Shown one piece after another: positions 1 through 14,500 of a stretch of 64,000 nucleotides of DNA. The notes beneath the pieces were generated by a model. That model ran no database searches, was not told where the DNA came from, and saw nothing but the letters and a program-made list of their open reading frames with translations. How positions within the stretch are numbered: the stretch's first letter is position 1; every line of letters starts with the position of its first letter. The position numbers and the translations under genes were made by a program. The stretch lies in the NCBI GenBank assembly GCA_001939145.1, contig LSRX01000183.1, forward strand, positions 595,582 through 659,581. The letters are read 5' to 3'. Source of the stretch: Symbiodinium microadriaticum (Eukaryota > Sar > Dinophyceae > Suessiales > Symbiodiniaceae).

Positions 1-106
1 CCCTTCAAAGCCCCTGGCCCAGTAAGGGAAACTATAAAAATGCCCCAAAGGCCTACCTAGTTCTGTATTCGACCCAGGGATTTGGATTGCAAGCGCGCTG
101 CAAGAC

Positions 107-151
107 CCCGTCGTTGCACTCCAGGGTGCCCTTGTTCGGCTGGTAGCCGGC
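107..151 (-). CDS. Sushi-like gene, M3 exon
   Basis: Acceptor AG|GCC opens the exon directly at AGYQPN, followed by LECNDG, then a GT donor. It is 45 bp, phase 0 at both ends, and joins the M1 exon at 1113-1160 in frame to give QCNAGYQPN, the spacing seen in other modules. Confidence 0.6.
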
Positions 152-3100
152 CTGGGTAGTGCTACAAGTCGCGAAGTGTATAAAGGTTCAGGTGAGGCTA
201 TCACAAGCAAAACAGAAAGATGTTCAGAGAGTGCAACTATACTCCGCCCCTCCGACTAGTAAACCTCCCCTACTATAACTACCGTAGAGACTTGATCATG
301 AAAGAGCCTAAGCACAAAAAAGTGCCGCCAGAATGCGCAGCGGCATGGGTATTTGGCAGACAGTATACATGCACCTCTGGGTAAGTCCACGAAGCCTCTG
401 ACTGCGACTAAACTCCCCTGCCTCTTCATACGAGGATGGGAGGCGAGTCGCACGAATGCAAAGAACGCTAGGATCCTGCACAGCTAGCCTTTGCAAGGTT
501 TACTGATGCTCTGGGGGTTTGGGTGTTGCGGTAGAAGTGCTGTGAGTGGGTGTCCAGAACACTCGGCTTTTAGAAGATAGGATCATACACGGGCGTGCTG
601 GGAGCAAAACTCCCAAGTGTGCAGGCTAAGCTTGACCTTCAAACCTAGGCCCTTATAGAGCTTAAGGTTTTAGGGTTCTCGGGTTTTGGGGGTTTCAGGC
701 TTCTTGAGCAAGCTTCAAGGGAACAAAGACCGACATCAAACGTACCGTTCAGGTTTGGGCATGCACGAGCGTAAAAACCTGTAACATAGGGGCCGTAGTG
801 ATTGGAGCGGAAGTTCTTTGGCTGCAATACTTTTTATAATCGGGGAAGTATAAGTGGATGCTACTAGCAATTATTCAGAGCCCTACATTAACTCAATCAG
901 AACGGCCTCTGTATTGGGCTCTTGCCGTATCGATGGCCTGTGACTGCGGCTTGTGAACCTCCTTCCGACTACTATAGATCGCAACAGCCACATTCGGATC
1001 ACCTGACTTTCTTAAAACCCGAAAGGACATATAAAGGCTATAATCCTAGTGACCTAGTGTGAGCCGTGGAAGCATTGTTGTCCAAAGGAGTGGGAAAACC
1101 CAGCCCAGCCACATTGCACTGAGTCGTGCAGGACCTGCCATGCTGTATGGTCGTGCCCTCCTTGCAGATCTGGTTGGCATTGAAAACCTGAGAATTCTAG
1201 AGCTTCTGTTTCTCTGTTCTGTTGACATTTTGGCATGCGTACAGGTGCGTATATGTAAAAACCTCTCGCACTCTCACCCACTCACTCACTCACTATGTCA
1301 CTCTCTCTCTCCCTCTGTTTGCCCTTCACGCCGCATGCCTGCATTTCTGCTGTCTGTCCGTCTCTCCGACTCACTCCGCCTCTTCTCTGGGCCCTCTCTC
1401 TCTCTCTCTCTCTCTCTCTCCTTTTTTGACTCTGTCGCTATCTCGCGACCTTGACTAAGCCGATTAAGCCCTCGACCTAAGTGTCGATGCACATGCAGCA
1501 ACTGCTTCGCCTGTTTCGGCTTCGGGTTTGAGGCGGCCGGCAATCCAGCAAGACAGCTCGCCATTTGGGTCGTTGTAGGTGTCGCCAAGTACAGATGCTA
1601 AACAGTAGGCTCCTTATGACGACCCAGAGCCCCAACAAATGTAAACCGAGAGAACGGAACCCCAAAGTACTCGGCAACCCCTTTTCTTTGAGGCATTTTC
1701 TTATGGCTTCGCAATTCTAAACCTGCCTTGCCGGTTCTGTGGTTGAGGGGGTCGGGCTCTCGAATGAACACTCGGGGAGTATAGAAGGGTCTCTTACATT
1801 TCGGGGATCTGTTTTCGGGGTGTTCACACTGAGCATCCTTGCAATTAAAGGGTCGTTTCTCTTTGGCTTCATCCTCTCAGAACTATTTGTCTTTAGAATC
1901 CCTGCAAAAATGAAGCAGAAACCTAGACAAACAACTGAAAATCTAGAGGCTGCGCTGAGGAGAGTCAAGCTGGGAGTGCCTTGCTTTCTGTGTGGGAACC
2001 ACCTTAAAGAAGAAAAATGAACTATCAAAGACAGCCTCTGGGCTCTGGGGTTGGAGATACGTGGGTAAGTAAGACCCGATGCGATAAACCCGAAACAGGG
2101 TCGGAGCTGTCCAGCTCCTTCTGTCCCAGGCACGTTCGGCGCAGGGCAGGGCGCCTCGCTGGCGGCGGGTTCCACAAAACTCCCAGAGCCCTCAAGTAAG
2201 GTTCCCACGAACTGCTCGAAGATCTCTTAATAGGATCCCTTCAGAGAAATTGCTTATTGGTGCGAAGGTGCCAGCCCTACCGGAATTGAGGGAGTATTCA
2301 ATGGCTCGAGTCACGGATATGGATGTCGCAAAATTTCCTGGATCGTTGAGGGAAGATGCGGGTAAACTCTTCCTGGCTTCCTGCTATCCCAGACCCGTCT
2401 AAGATGCAAGCAACTGAACCTGTGAAAACAGCACATTCGTCATCCGTATGTACTGGCAGCTAGCAGGGCACTTCTTTGCTGTGTGCCAAGCGGGAAATGA
2501 TTGAAATCCTTCTTGCGGCGTCTGCGGATGGCACGAGCGGCTTGAGTCCGTGGGGGCGAGCTTTCTCGTAACTGTCATAGCGGCGCAGGCTATCCAAACC
2601 TCTCCAAGACCCCAAACCCCGCAAATTTCGGCCAGCGGGCCCGGCAAGTGAAGGTCGCAGGGCTCAGAGAGCCGGCAGTGCAGAGAAGCGACGACTCCGA
2701 GGGCAAATATCCACTTTGGCCTCCGCCGAAGAGCAGTGGGGGTGCGCAGGATTACATGCGAATGGGTGCGTTCGAAAGCGGAGGAAAATGGACCCTATTC
2801 CAGGAGGTAGCGCATCCTCTCCTTTTGCCTTAGACTGCTCTAGGTAGGAGGCTTGCTTGATGGGAGAACCCTCCGAAAAACCCTAGGTTTCGGTGGCGGG
2901 GGGGGGGGGCTCCGGACAAAGACAAGGTTCGTCTCTTAGCTACGTCAACTGGGAGGACCTGCAGACTTAACGGGATTTTCGGATGCCCTTTTTTAAAGAG
3001 GCTCAGGGCTTAGGGATTTAGGGTTTTGTAATGTAGGGCCCTATGCCCTGGTCACGTTTTTCCTATGGTTTAGGGCTTTAGGGTTCGGGCCCAGGGGTTT

Positions 3101-5541
3101 TGGATGTAACACCTCGAATCACATGGAGGATCGGGGCCGGAGAACCCCCAGGAAACGGAATAGATACCTATAGTCTCCTTTGTAGTTCCTTTTTTTGGTT
3201 TTATAACCAATTCTATATTAAGGATCCTAAAAGGTAACCCCAAAAAGGAACTACCATGGAGACTATAGGCAGAGCACATAGGGTCCAGGATTATTGGCCG
3301 AGGGTTTGCTAAGGCTTCGAATTCGCAGGGCCCAGGTCAAGGACCCAACGCCCCAGACCCCGTAGTGAATCCACTGTCCCACAACCCCACAAAGAAGGCG
3401 CAGAAAAATAGCGCCAAGACTCCAACTTAATTTCAAACTCACAGGTTCCCCTAAACCCTTTAAAGGAGCCCATTGAAGGAACTCTGAGAAGCAGCTTGTC
3501 TTGCGTGCGTCCACGGGGCATTTTGGCGTACATCTCTGCCCGTGTGTGAGAGTGTTGCCCTGGCAGAAACGAGAATCACATGCTCTCCTGCCGTGCTCTC
3601 CCCCCAACGAGTCCTAAGTACCGATATATATATATATATATATATATATGAGGAATACTTACCTAAACCGTAGGAGCAATTCCTACTATAGAAACCCTGC
3701 CTTCTGTTGTATGCCTACATGTAGGACCCTTCGGGTCCCGATAACGAATAAAATTCGGTTTATAGGCTTCAGGATTGTCCTCATATCTTCAAACCTCAAG
3801 GCATCCGATGCATCATGCCATGAAACTTATGCCATCGTAGGGGGAGCCCGGAGCAACAGCAAGCCTCAGGTGCAAAAAGCGATCTAGGAATATGTAATAA
3901 GCCCAGAGGCTCTGAAGTTCAAGCTTGCCTACGTGGCTAGAAAGTCTCTAGTGGTCTTGGGCAGTGCACACTAGGTCCTAGGTAGCCGCAGAAAAATGAT
4001 TCCTGTTCCTGGGAGCTAATCATCAAACAGGTAGCAGTAATCCGCAAACGCTGAGAACCCTCAGCGCCAGGCCTTTGTTACAAAACAACATAGAACAGAC
4101 CCCAACTTATGAAACCCTTCCAAAATGTGAAAGCCGTAGATGTTGCATCCCCTAAACCTGTAAACCCTAAACCCCTAAACCCCAAACCTATCCCCTACGC
4201 CTCGGCACAGGTGGGGTTCATAGAGTTGGCCACGTACGGCATGTCACCTTCAAATTGGCTCTTGGAGGCTGCTGCGGTTTAGGGTTGAGAATTTAGGGGT
4301 TTGGGGTTTGGACTTGGGCTTTTAAGACGCTTTGGAGCCAATGTTGGGGGTTGAGACTTCGCTTCTTGTACTAGGGATGAGGAACTTAGCTTCACCTACC
4401 ATCGTTCTACTACAATAGGAGCACACAGCAAATCATTGCTTTCCTCACTGACGTATTCCATGCACGACTTCCGTTGCCTAGCAAAGCTCTTTGCAGAAAA
4501 ACCCGAACTTCAAGGACCCCAATGATTCGCACAAGGTTTCTGCAAAGATTCCCATTATGTGAAGGATTCTACATAGGGTGTTCTTTAAGGGTTTTTATGC
4601 AAGTGTGATATAGGATTCCTATCCATTTCAGAAGCGGGGTATAGTAAATGCTGGACCCGAAACTCCAAGCCAAAGAATCTCCCAGAAATATCTCACCCCG
4701 CATGTACAGTATGCAAAGCCCTAAACCCTGCTTATAAAGGCTTATAAATGAAACACATGGGCCAGAACAATTAAACAGGTTTTTTGGGTATACACTATCC
4801 TAACATTGTAATATCGTCACAATGGGAACCCTGCAGAGTCGAACTGGCAAAACATAGAATGCCTCTAGAGTATCCCACAGCACACTCTGAAAGCAAAAGT
4901 TATCCCTTAGCATCAAAATAGCCCAAAACCCCTTTTTTTTTGGGGGGGGGGGTCTTTGGGCCCAAAAGCCTTAAAATTCTTACGAGTCCTTTGAGGGTAA
5001 GCAAAACCCTTTTTTTAGGGGGGTCTTTGGGCCCAAAAGCCTTAAAATATGAGTCCTTTGAGGGTAAGGGTTTTGGACAAGCCACAGGAGTCGGCTTGGC
5101 ATGCAAAGGTCGCCGGGTCGAGAACTCCACGGCGACAGGCCTCAGTTTGGGATGCCGTTTTAATTTAAGCATTCCCTGAAAGGTCCAAAGTTTAGCAGGT
5201 TAGGGGTCTAGGGTTTAGGGTTTGGGTCGAAGAGCTCCTTTAAAGGCCGAAGAAGGAGCCCTGTTGTAAGAACTCCTCACAGAGTAACCTCCCATCCAAG
5301 AAGCCAGGGAGGTGCGGGATGGACTGTATCCAGCCTGGCCACAGAGGGGTGCGGGCTGCCCCAAAACCCTAAACCCCAGGAGCCCAGGAAAGCTCCAGGA
5401 GGTTTAGCGCTGTATGCAACATTCTTCGGGGACAGGGGGGCGGGGGTCGATTAGGGTTGGGTCTTGTGCAGTTTAGGTTTAGGGTTTTAAGGCCTGGGTA
5501 TGATGGGATTGGTTGAGTTTTCAACAATGAGTACAAGCAGT

Positions 5542-5582
<41 letters not shown>

Positions 5583-8500
5583 AGACAAACACGGCGGTTG
5601 CATCTATCTCTGCTGGGCTCAATGATGTTTATGTGCAAAGGGCCGGGTAACCCAAGCAACAGAACTACTTTGGAGAGCTTCAGTTACACCGAGCATGTAA
5701 GAAGCCACAGTTAGCGGAGCACCCGAAAGGCCATGGTATGGTGTCGCCTCGCAACGCGGGGTGCACGTTCTCCCACCGCTGATCTTGGCGCCCTCCTGGT
5801 AGCTGGGGCTTCTTGAAATGAGGATCTACGAATTTAGTACACTGAAGCGTTTTAAGTCATTTAGGGCCTGTGGTATAAGCGGCTACCAGCAACCATGAAT
5901 GCAGGCTGTTTGGGCCCTGACTGTACATCCTGGACCACAGCTGAGTCTTCACCGTCTGAACACTCCGGTCTTTCTTCTGGCAACCGCTGCAGCCACACAT
6001 ATGACGACCCGACGCCCGCAACCATGGAACTAGAACTCCCCCCCCCCCCCCCCTCCCCTTGGCCGAAATCCAAAACCTGCCAAACCCCTCAACCCAGAAG
6101 CTCACGGAAGGCCCTTCTAAAACCCCCCAAACAAAAACCAAAATCTGTCCCTAGAAGACACCCTTCCAAAAGGGCTCTTGAAGACCGAGAACCCTTACTA
6201 CAGCCACTCTTCAACAACGCCCTACACCTCAAGCCCGAAACCGTTTCTCCAAATCCCCGCGTTCTTTGGCTCCTGACAGCCAACCTGGGGAGCATTCGCC
6301 ACACCTGTGGAGGCTTTGACTTTCAATTAAGTTTCCAGGGCCTCTGGGGATAGTTGGATAGTGCTGAAACTTACGGTGTGGGGTGATACATGTATGTGTA
6401 TATGCACATTAAGAAATTATGTATGTAAGTGCATGTAGAGGTTGGAGTTATACTGTGCTTGGGGCTTCTATAACTTTTTTCAGGTCTGAGTTGGGCCGCG
6501 GGGCTTCGAAGATGTCCTGAGAGTGTTAGCACTGGCAGGTTCAGCTTTCCCGGTGGGGTTTTTGCTCACGTGTAAAAAGCCTTCTCTTTCAATCATCGGC
6601 CTGTCTGGGTCAAGATCCAAGCGGATTCCAAGCTCATGTGCGCCAGGCCCGACAGTTGTGTTGGGAATTGTCTGTGAAAATACTGCTTGCTGACCAGGCC
6701 TATGTATCAGGGGCTGTTCACTCTAGCGTGTATTCACAGCCCTCAACCCGTAGCTGACCTGTCACTGCATCGCAGTCATCCTCCGTGCAGATGAAGCCGG
6801 GCGGTGACAGCCTGGTCTTGCAGCGAAGGAGTCCCGGATTTCAGTGCGAGGTTAGAGTCACCCATGCAAGGGTTTCGGGCTTCTGTCGTGCGAGAAGAGA
6901 AGAGGTCAGCAAATCTTCGTGGGCTTGATTGAATTCAATGTACTCTGCCCTCAACCTGAAAATACACAACACCCCGTAAGTATTGTACCCCCACTCTCCG
7001 AGCAGCGTCCCAGCAAAGCATTCGAGCTTCGCCTAGACAGCGGTAAGGGTCTGGGGTTTGGGATTTAATTTAAGGTAGAAAGGCTTTAGCACTCTAGTTG
7101 TGGGTTACGGAGGGAGATGTGGTGTAATCTGCGAGAGCGCAACGTCGAATCCCAATGCTAGTTCCCGTAGTGACGTGCAGTCAAGCTTCGGCTTCAGCTT
7201 AGGTTACTGTAAGCCTGCAGGTTCAGAGTACAACCATTTGCTCAGAGTTCCGCTTTAGAAAATGCCGAAAAGAGCTCTTGGTCGCGAGACCCTGGTGCCG
7301 GGTTTACGGTTTTGGGCTTTTGGCGTCTGGGGTTTCGTGCTATGGGAAAATTGTGGGTTGGGAATACCTAGGGGGCCGGTTTCGGGCTGCAGCGTTCGAG
7401 GCAACGGGGACCCGAGCACAAGGCAAGTAAAGTGGGCACTGAATGCTGGACTAACATGTAGCTAAGTTACGGACCCTTTTGAGTGTGCTGTTTATAAGGC
7501 TCAAAGGGGGGCCCAATTCAGAGAACTACCCATGCATGCATGTACAGACCCTGCTTCTTCAAGCTGGCTTGTAGTGGGGCCTGTGGCTTCACTGGACTTG
7601 GAATAATCGTTGCGTCGACAGACTGCATTTTACAATGGGTTCGTTCGTGAAGCTTCGTGTTTGTGATTCAAAAGTCTGGGGGCGGTTATCCTACCAGTCA
7701 TTATCTAGGCCCTGAAGCCTGAAAAGGAACTTTTCCAAGTCACCACAGATGGACTGTAGCCCCTGTCGCAAATCGTGCTGCACTCGGCACCACTTGCCTG
7801 GGCCAAGGACACAAGTGCGCAATCTTGCTTGGATATGTTGCTATGCGAATGAAAAAACAAACAAGTACTGATTGTTCGAAAGATAAGAAGTGGAGGACGA
7901 TTCAAGCGATGGTCGCCATCCATGTACCTGTCCTTGAAGCTGTCGATTCTCCGATATGCAAAAACCAATAATATTCGTTTAGGTAGATTAACTGGAACCG
8001 ATAGATAGATAGATAAACAGATAACTAATTAGATACGAAGCACCATGGACTGTCAGAATGTAGAGTTCAATCCCTCCATTCATGTCTGCCAGGTGGCGAG
8101 GACCGTACCCACAATCCCGCGACAGCCGTTGCCTTGCTTGTCGGTGCTTTAGGGGTGTAGGGGCTTCGGGTTCTTCGGGTTCTTCGGGTTTTCGGGTTTC
8201 TCAAAGTTTTTGCAGACTAAAGCTTTTTGTCTTGCTTTCGGGCCTACTTGGAGGCGGTTTTTGAGTCAATAAGTTTAGCCTCTACTCGCCATAAGCCCTA
8301 AAACAGTAGTTCCTTTTTATATTCCTACTTGCTAGGTTTGGGGCTGTTACACCCTGACGGAACCAGTCCGCCGACGTGATCATCACAGGTTTGCGGCTTC
8401 AGGTCGAAACTAGAGGTTTAAGGCTTTGGGACTTGAATGTGGCGTTTAGAGATCGGAGCTGAGACTTAGAACTTTAGGGTTTTAGGCTCTGGGGTCTACT

Positions 8501-11500
8501 TCTTCGACTGACGAAGAGCCGCCAGCTTCTCCCACACCCGAAGCCCGAAGCCCCAATCTGCAAAAGGCCCAAAAAGCCGCAGCAGCCCTGCAAAGGTGTC
8601 GGGGGAATCAACAACTTGATGGGGCTCTCAGAGTCTGAAGGCCCTGAAGGGCTCAATAAAGCCGTTGATTATAGAAATCCTGCGTTACTTTAAGGACCCT
8701 AAACTATGGGGATTATGGCATATTCCTTATTATGGGTAATGCAGGATTTATATCATCAACCGTACGGTTAGTTGGCATGAAAGCCTTTGCATGCTAAGGC
8801 GGCCTCGGGAGGATTCCATAACGTCTGATGGGCTTGCATGGAAGTCTTAGAGTAGAGGGCGTCAGCACCAGGTCATAGAATGCGACCATGGCCATGAAGG
8901 CAAATAGCCACAGGCATACCCCGGGTACTATGGTAGCTGGATAGCTTCCTGAACAAGGGGCCCCCATCAAGGCTGGGGCAACTCCACATCACCGCATAAG
9001 AAGGGAGCAGTGGTTTTTTTGAGTCGAGGAAAGAAGGGTTCGTTGTGGCACTTTATGGGCCAGGAGGCGTAGGCAATACTTCGATGACTACATAGCACAA
9101 GTGCGGATATACATATAAGATACCTATAGTCTCCATTGTAGTATTTCCTTTTTTGGTTTTAACCAAGTCTACATTAAGGATTCTAAACGGTAACCCCCAA
9201 AAGGAACTACCATGAAGACCATAGGTAGGGTCTTGATGAATTTCCTGTTTCAGAAGGCCTGGGCCAGATTTGGGTCCTCGAAAACTCGAATCGAAGGAAT
9301 ATTTAGCCCACAGCCCTCTTGGGGCAGTCTCCATGACAGGTTTCATCCTTGCATTACCCATAAGAAGGAATACACCCATAGTTCCCATCGTTCAGGGCCC
9401 TTAAGGTAACGCCAAGGATTTCGATCATCCGCCGTAAGGACCCTGAAGTAACAAGTCGAGGAGTCTCTGAGGCCTGGGCTCTAGAGGCATTTTATTTTAG
9501 GGTTTAGGGTTTAGGGTTTCAGGTTGGGTTTAGGGTTTAGGGTTTAGGGTTTAAGGTTGGGTTTAGGGTTTAGGATTTAGGGTTTAGGGTTTAGGGTGGG
9601 TTTAGGGTTTAGGTAAATTATGCCCCTATCTTGTCTCTCAGGGCCATCAGGCAGAGGTTGAAGCTCGCTCATACCAAGCCATGATCCTAACCTGGATACC
9701 CCTAGGCCCCTAAGTAGTCCTTTTTGTGCTTTATATTCTAGAATCCTATAAGGTAGTCCCAAAAAGGAACTAAACTTAGGGGCCTACGGGTAATATAGAA
9801 GCCTTTAAAGGACACTCTTTGCTTCCTGGCTAATATCCGAGGGGCCTCTGGCATTCGTCACTGTGGGCAGTGGGCAGGCGTTCGGGGTGCACTCGAAGGA
9901 GGCAGGAGTGAGGACCTCGGTTGGTTCTCATGTGAGCTTTTTGTGGAAGGTTCAAGGCTTCTGTCACTGTGTGGCTAAAAGTCCAAAAAAGCCGTGCTTC
10001 GCCAGAAAGGCTCAGAATATTCAGGTATCTGCAATACCAGCTGTCGCTCGAAGCGCGGTACAGCACTCCACCCCGCACAGAAGGCTTAGGGTGTCGGACT
10101 TGGGGGACCCGACACCCTAACGCGTCAATGAAACCCAAGACTCCCGATAACCTCCATCCCAACCCGATACCCCCGGATCCTCTCTCTCTCGAGCTCTCTC
10201 ACAGGCATTCCCCGGATCCTCAAAACCCAAAACCCCGAAACCCTAAGACTCCGGAAACCAAACTTCGCTCCACGTGGGTTAGACTGGGATTTTCCACGGA
10301 GTTCTATGCCACCCACCAGAACGCAGAATGCGTGCTCTTGTGGCACATCCCTGATGTGGGTGCCCACTGGAGGTTTCAACTCGCACCCCGGAGCCTCAAT
10401 TAGCGCCCCAAGCCTCCAAACAAATCCTCGGCCCAAGGAGCACCTAAGTTTTTTGACAAACCTACACTGCCTTGCTTGGAAGGCCCGCCCCCCCTGAAAT
10501 TTGGGAACAACTTTTCTACAGCCACATTTGCTCAAAAACCCTGTGCTTTTTCTGATTCCTTACCTTAAACCCTCTCGTTGTGGCCTCCGCCGTGCAGGTG
10601 AGTTGGTTCACCGAAGCGGTGAACCCACCGATGCACTGGGTCTGGCAGACGGTGCCTGTTGTCGTGTCACGGAAGAGTTCGGAGTCCAGGGATTGGGGTA
10701 CGGTCTCGCATACTCGCAGCGTTTAAGGCTGGGATAAGTCTTCAAGGCTTCAGTGATATGACTCATCGCCAATCTTGTGACCAGTACAAAAGCATCAGAA
10801 ACAAATTCTGTGCAGAAACCACCGGGGATACATCAGGGATTTCAAATACGGTTTGGCGTGTAGTGTATATATCTACACCTTTCTATTTATTTATCTATGT
10901 ATAAACATATATATATATATATACACGCACATTTATACCATTATGCCATTGTTGTCTTCATTACAAAGGAACCCTAAACACCATAAGTCTTATAAACCTG
11001 AAGCTCAAGATTTGGGCTCGATGCTTGCAGCTTCGCTTGGGACAGCCCGGGCTTGGCAATTCGGGGCAGACCTAACAGGGGGCTGCACCCCCATAAACCC
11101 TAAACAGAAGGATCAGAGCTGTTTTTGGTGAATAAGGCTTCCCTTCAAGAGGCTCTATATAGTAGAATAATGGCTTTTAATCGGGCTTCTTGAAAGGGGT
11201 CCTATATAATAGAAGAGGGTTTTAGTTTTAGTTTCTGTTATAGGCTGTGACCCCTTAACTACATCGTCAAACCCTAAATCCCTAGTCCCTAAACACTAAA
11301 TCCATCAGTCCGGGGCCCTGAGCCTGAGCCCCCCTGAACCTTAGCCCCCCCCCCAACCTATAGTAGGAAGTTGACACCTATAAACCAAGTAGGCAGGTAG
11401 GTAGATAGGTAACATAGGTCTTCGGAGAGCATAGCGGGCTCAAACCCTCAGCCTTGAGAAGACTCTGGGTAATCTAGGCCCTACTATTATAGGTATTTCG

Positions 11501-14500
11501 CTGCTAGAACAAAACCCAAACCACGCCGACCCCGCAATGAGGGATCATACCTCAAATTATACCCTGGTTTTCTGCTGGGTACCTTACAGGGTCGGCCCCG
11601 CCTGAAGCTATGGACTCGCCGGGAACGCCGGTGCAGCCAGAACCGCCTCGATTCCTGAGCTACTGTGCTTAAACAGAGGGTTATAGGGTTCGCAGGGGAC
11701 CTAGCGCGTACTATATTGACATTCTGCAGGTTTCAAAGGGCTTTTCGAGGATTTAGGGTCTTGGGCATACAAGGGTTTCAAAAAGAGGTCCATGGGGGCT
11801 CATGCGGGTGTTATGCAGGCTGTTATAAGGCCCTTTTTTAACGGAGCAGGAGGTGAATATATGAGGGGCCAGGGTAGCTACCCAGCCAAACTTAGGTACT
11901 CATAACAATACCCTAGGGCTCCAGTTACCTATAGTAGGTTACCAGCCATATAATCTGAAGCCCATTAACCCATTATTTAGGTAACTGGAGCCTATAGGGA
12001 TGTTCCTTGTCGGCCGTTCATTGTACTACACCAGCAACCACTCTAACTTACCCCTAGAACAAGCCTCAGTAGTAAACCCACAAATACAGATTTCTGTGAC
12101 AAAAACAATCGGGCCGTAAACGCACAACGGTGCGTGTTGAATTCTCACGTCGCACATGCCCGGCGGCTAGATCGCCTGCATTCTGAAGGTATACATCCGT
12201 GACAGACGGACAGGCCGTCCTGCCGGTTGACGTTTGCAAGGGCTGGTCTGGAATCGTGCGCCCTCCTTTGCGTCCTAGACAACATCCAACGCGTCTTGCA
12301 GCAGACCCACAATAACATGTCGTAATGCAAAATCATGTGCATTGTTCGACGCATCGCATTACCTGAAAAATCGGTAACGGCCAGAGTGCAATTAGCTAAA
12401 TGGACGTCGCTGACATGAACATTGGATAATGCTCTTCTTCAAAGAACCTGAAGTAGACCTGAGCATGCTTCGGAAAACCGTGAGCGCTAGACCCACAACC
12501 CGAAACCTGTCAACACAAGCGTGCCTGTTCTATGCAAACTTTGGACAGAACGGATACGATGCAGGACTCGTGCACGACTAACTGTCGGCAGGAAGACCTG
12601 CGGAGCCCCATTGTTGCATCAGTTTTCAGACTCTTTCTCGAAAGTTAATTAGTATGTAGCCCGAAACCAAAACTGCACCCAAAACGCTCCAGCACAACGT
12701 CGGAAAACGTAAGTTGATTCATTGCGTCTTCTCTGTGCGTGTACTGCGGCAGCAGTGCTCCGAAGATGCACGCTGCACGGAATTGTTCCCAAGCGCCAGG
12801 TCACCACGGGCGGGTTGAAGGCATACATACAAGAAGAGCTTTGTGGATGGAATCCCCCCGATGAACGTATACCCGACTGACAAAACGCTACATGCCCAGG
12901 CTCTTCGATGAAAACATCTCAAGCCAAAACGGATGGAGCTTGGACGGAGGCAGCTGTGTTTTGGTCAACCGCACTTCGTGCTTCGACCATCAAGGGGAAA
13001 GCAACAAGTCCCAGTAAAACTTTCCAACACAAGGATTTTTGGAGTTTCGGGTATCAGGTTTGGGGTTTCAGATGCAAGTCGGGAATTGGATTTAAGGTTT
13101 CATCGGGGTTTGGGTTTTAAATACGGTGAGGGTTCAGGGCCTGCAGGGGTTTGAGATGAATGGAGCTCGACCCCCGAAAGGATTCTGGTGCTACGAAAAG
13201 GAAGGACGAGAGGTGCTTGGCCCATGGAAACCCTAAACACTAAAAACCCTATAAACCCTATAAGCCCTATAAGCCCTATAAGCCCTATAAACCCTATAAA
13301 CCCTAAACCCTGAGTCAAAAAGAAACCAAAAGGGCGGTTCTCTAAGTTGGGTTCCCATTCAGGGCTCCGTAAAGGGATCTATAAGGGTTTCGGTAGGGTT
13401 TCCATAAGGGTAATATAACGGTTATGGGTAATTCTCCGAATTCGGTTCCCTTTTAATCCAGGGTTCCTTGCAAGGATCTATAGGGGCTTATGTAGGGTGT
13501 CCATGAGGATACTATCAGGGTTCTATATGAGTAGTTCTCTAAATTATGGCTACCCTCTACTTTTTGTCCAGTATCCTAGGGGAACTGAGAAACCAATTTG
13601 GTGATGGTAGTATAGGAACATAGAAACCCAAAAGGGGTAAAGATTACCTGCTCTACTACTAAGACTAAGATAGACTTGAAGGTTCACCAAGTACTTGCAA
13701 ACCAGGTCCCGGTTTCGTGAACGAAACCCTAAACCCTATAAAGCTCTCAACCCTAAACCCCCAAAACCCCTGAAAACCCTAAACCCTAGGCCCTAAACCC
13801 TAATGCCCTGAGCCCTCGACTCCAAACCCAACTTCACCTCCAACCCTAAACCATTCATGACGGCAAGGAATGAACCGTTTTCGGCTCCCTTCCTGGTTGG
13901 CGTATGTCGCTTTGGGGGGCTTAGGGATTGGTGTTTTGGTGCGCCGTGCAGGGCTTGGGATTCTGTACCACGGAACCTTTTGGAGCGTGACTATGAGGGT
14001 CTGGGGTTTAGGGTGCAGACGAGGGGCAGAACGGCTTCTAGTATGGTTTTGGAGTATATGATAGTGTAGTGGAAAAGGGACTGTAAGGGAATGTTGCTAC
14101 TAGTTATTCCGACCGCCATGCCACAGGGCTTGAGTTTAGGGCATGTCGACATGTTTGCTCCTTGCCTGCAGCTTCAACTCCTGAACCGTAGAAGAGACGG
14201 GGCAAGTGATAAACTTTCAGCACTCTGAGTCTGAACCTCACAACCCAAATTTATATCCTGAGGATTCGTTCGTGCAAAGCCCGAAAATAGTTCGTAATCA
14301 TGAAACGCATACTACAACATAAAACCAACCTGTTCTCTAGAAGCAGTTCGCCACAGCGGTCACAGCCAGGAGGCTGCACGGCGGGAAGCTTGCACGGCTT
14401 TGGCTGACCTCGGGCGGGATAAGGGTCTCGTTCAATGAACGCCCTCAGCTTGAAACTGCAAACCCGCAACCATTCTCGACAGCCGCGGAACCTATGAGTT

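Noticed and set aside
1717-2208. 163-codon minus-strand ORF
   Set aside because: Low-complexity reading across intron-like sequence; only the short APCPAPN part (2098-2154) fits an exon model.
5895-6353. 152-codon plus-strand ORF
   Set aside because: Proline-rich reading of a poly-C tract and telomere-like variants, with no family resemblance and on the opposite strand to all supported exons.
12160-12215. Possible M3 exon reading CHGCIPSECRRS
   Set aside because: GY is replaced by GC, there is no AG|G acceptor, and it falls out of cycle order between M2 (14350) and M1 (11602).
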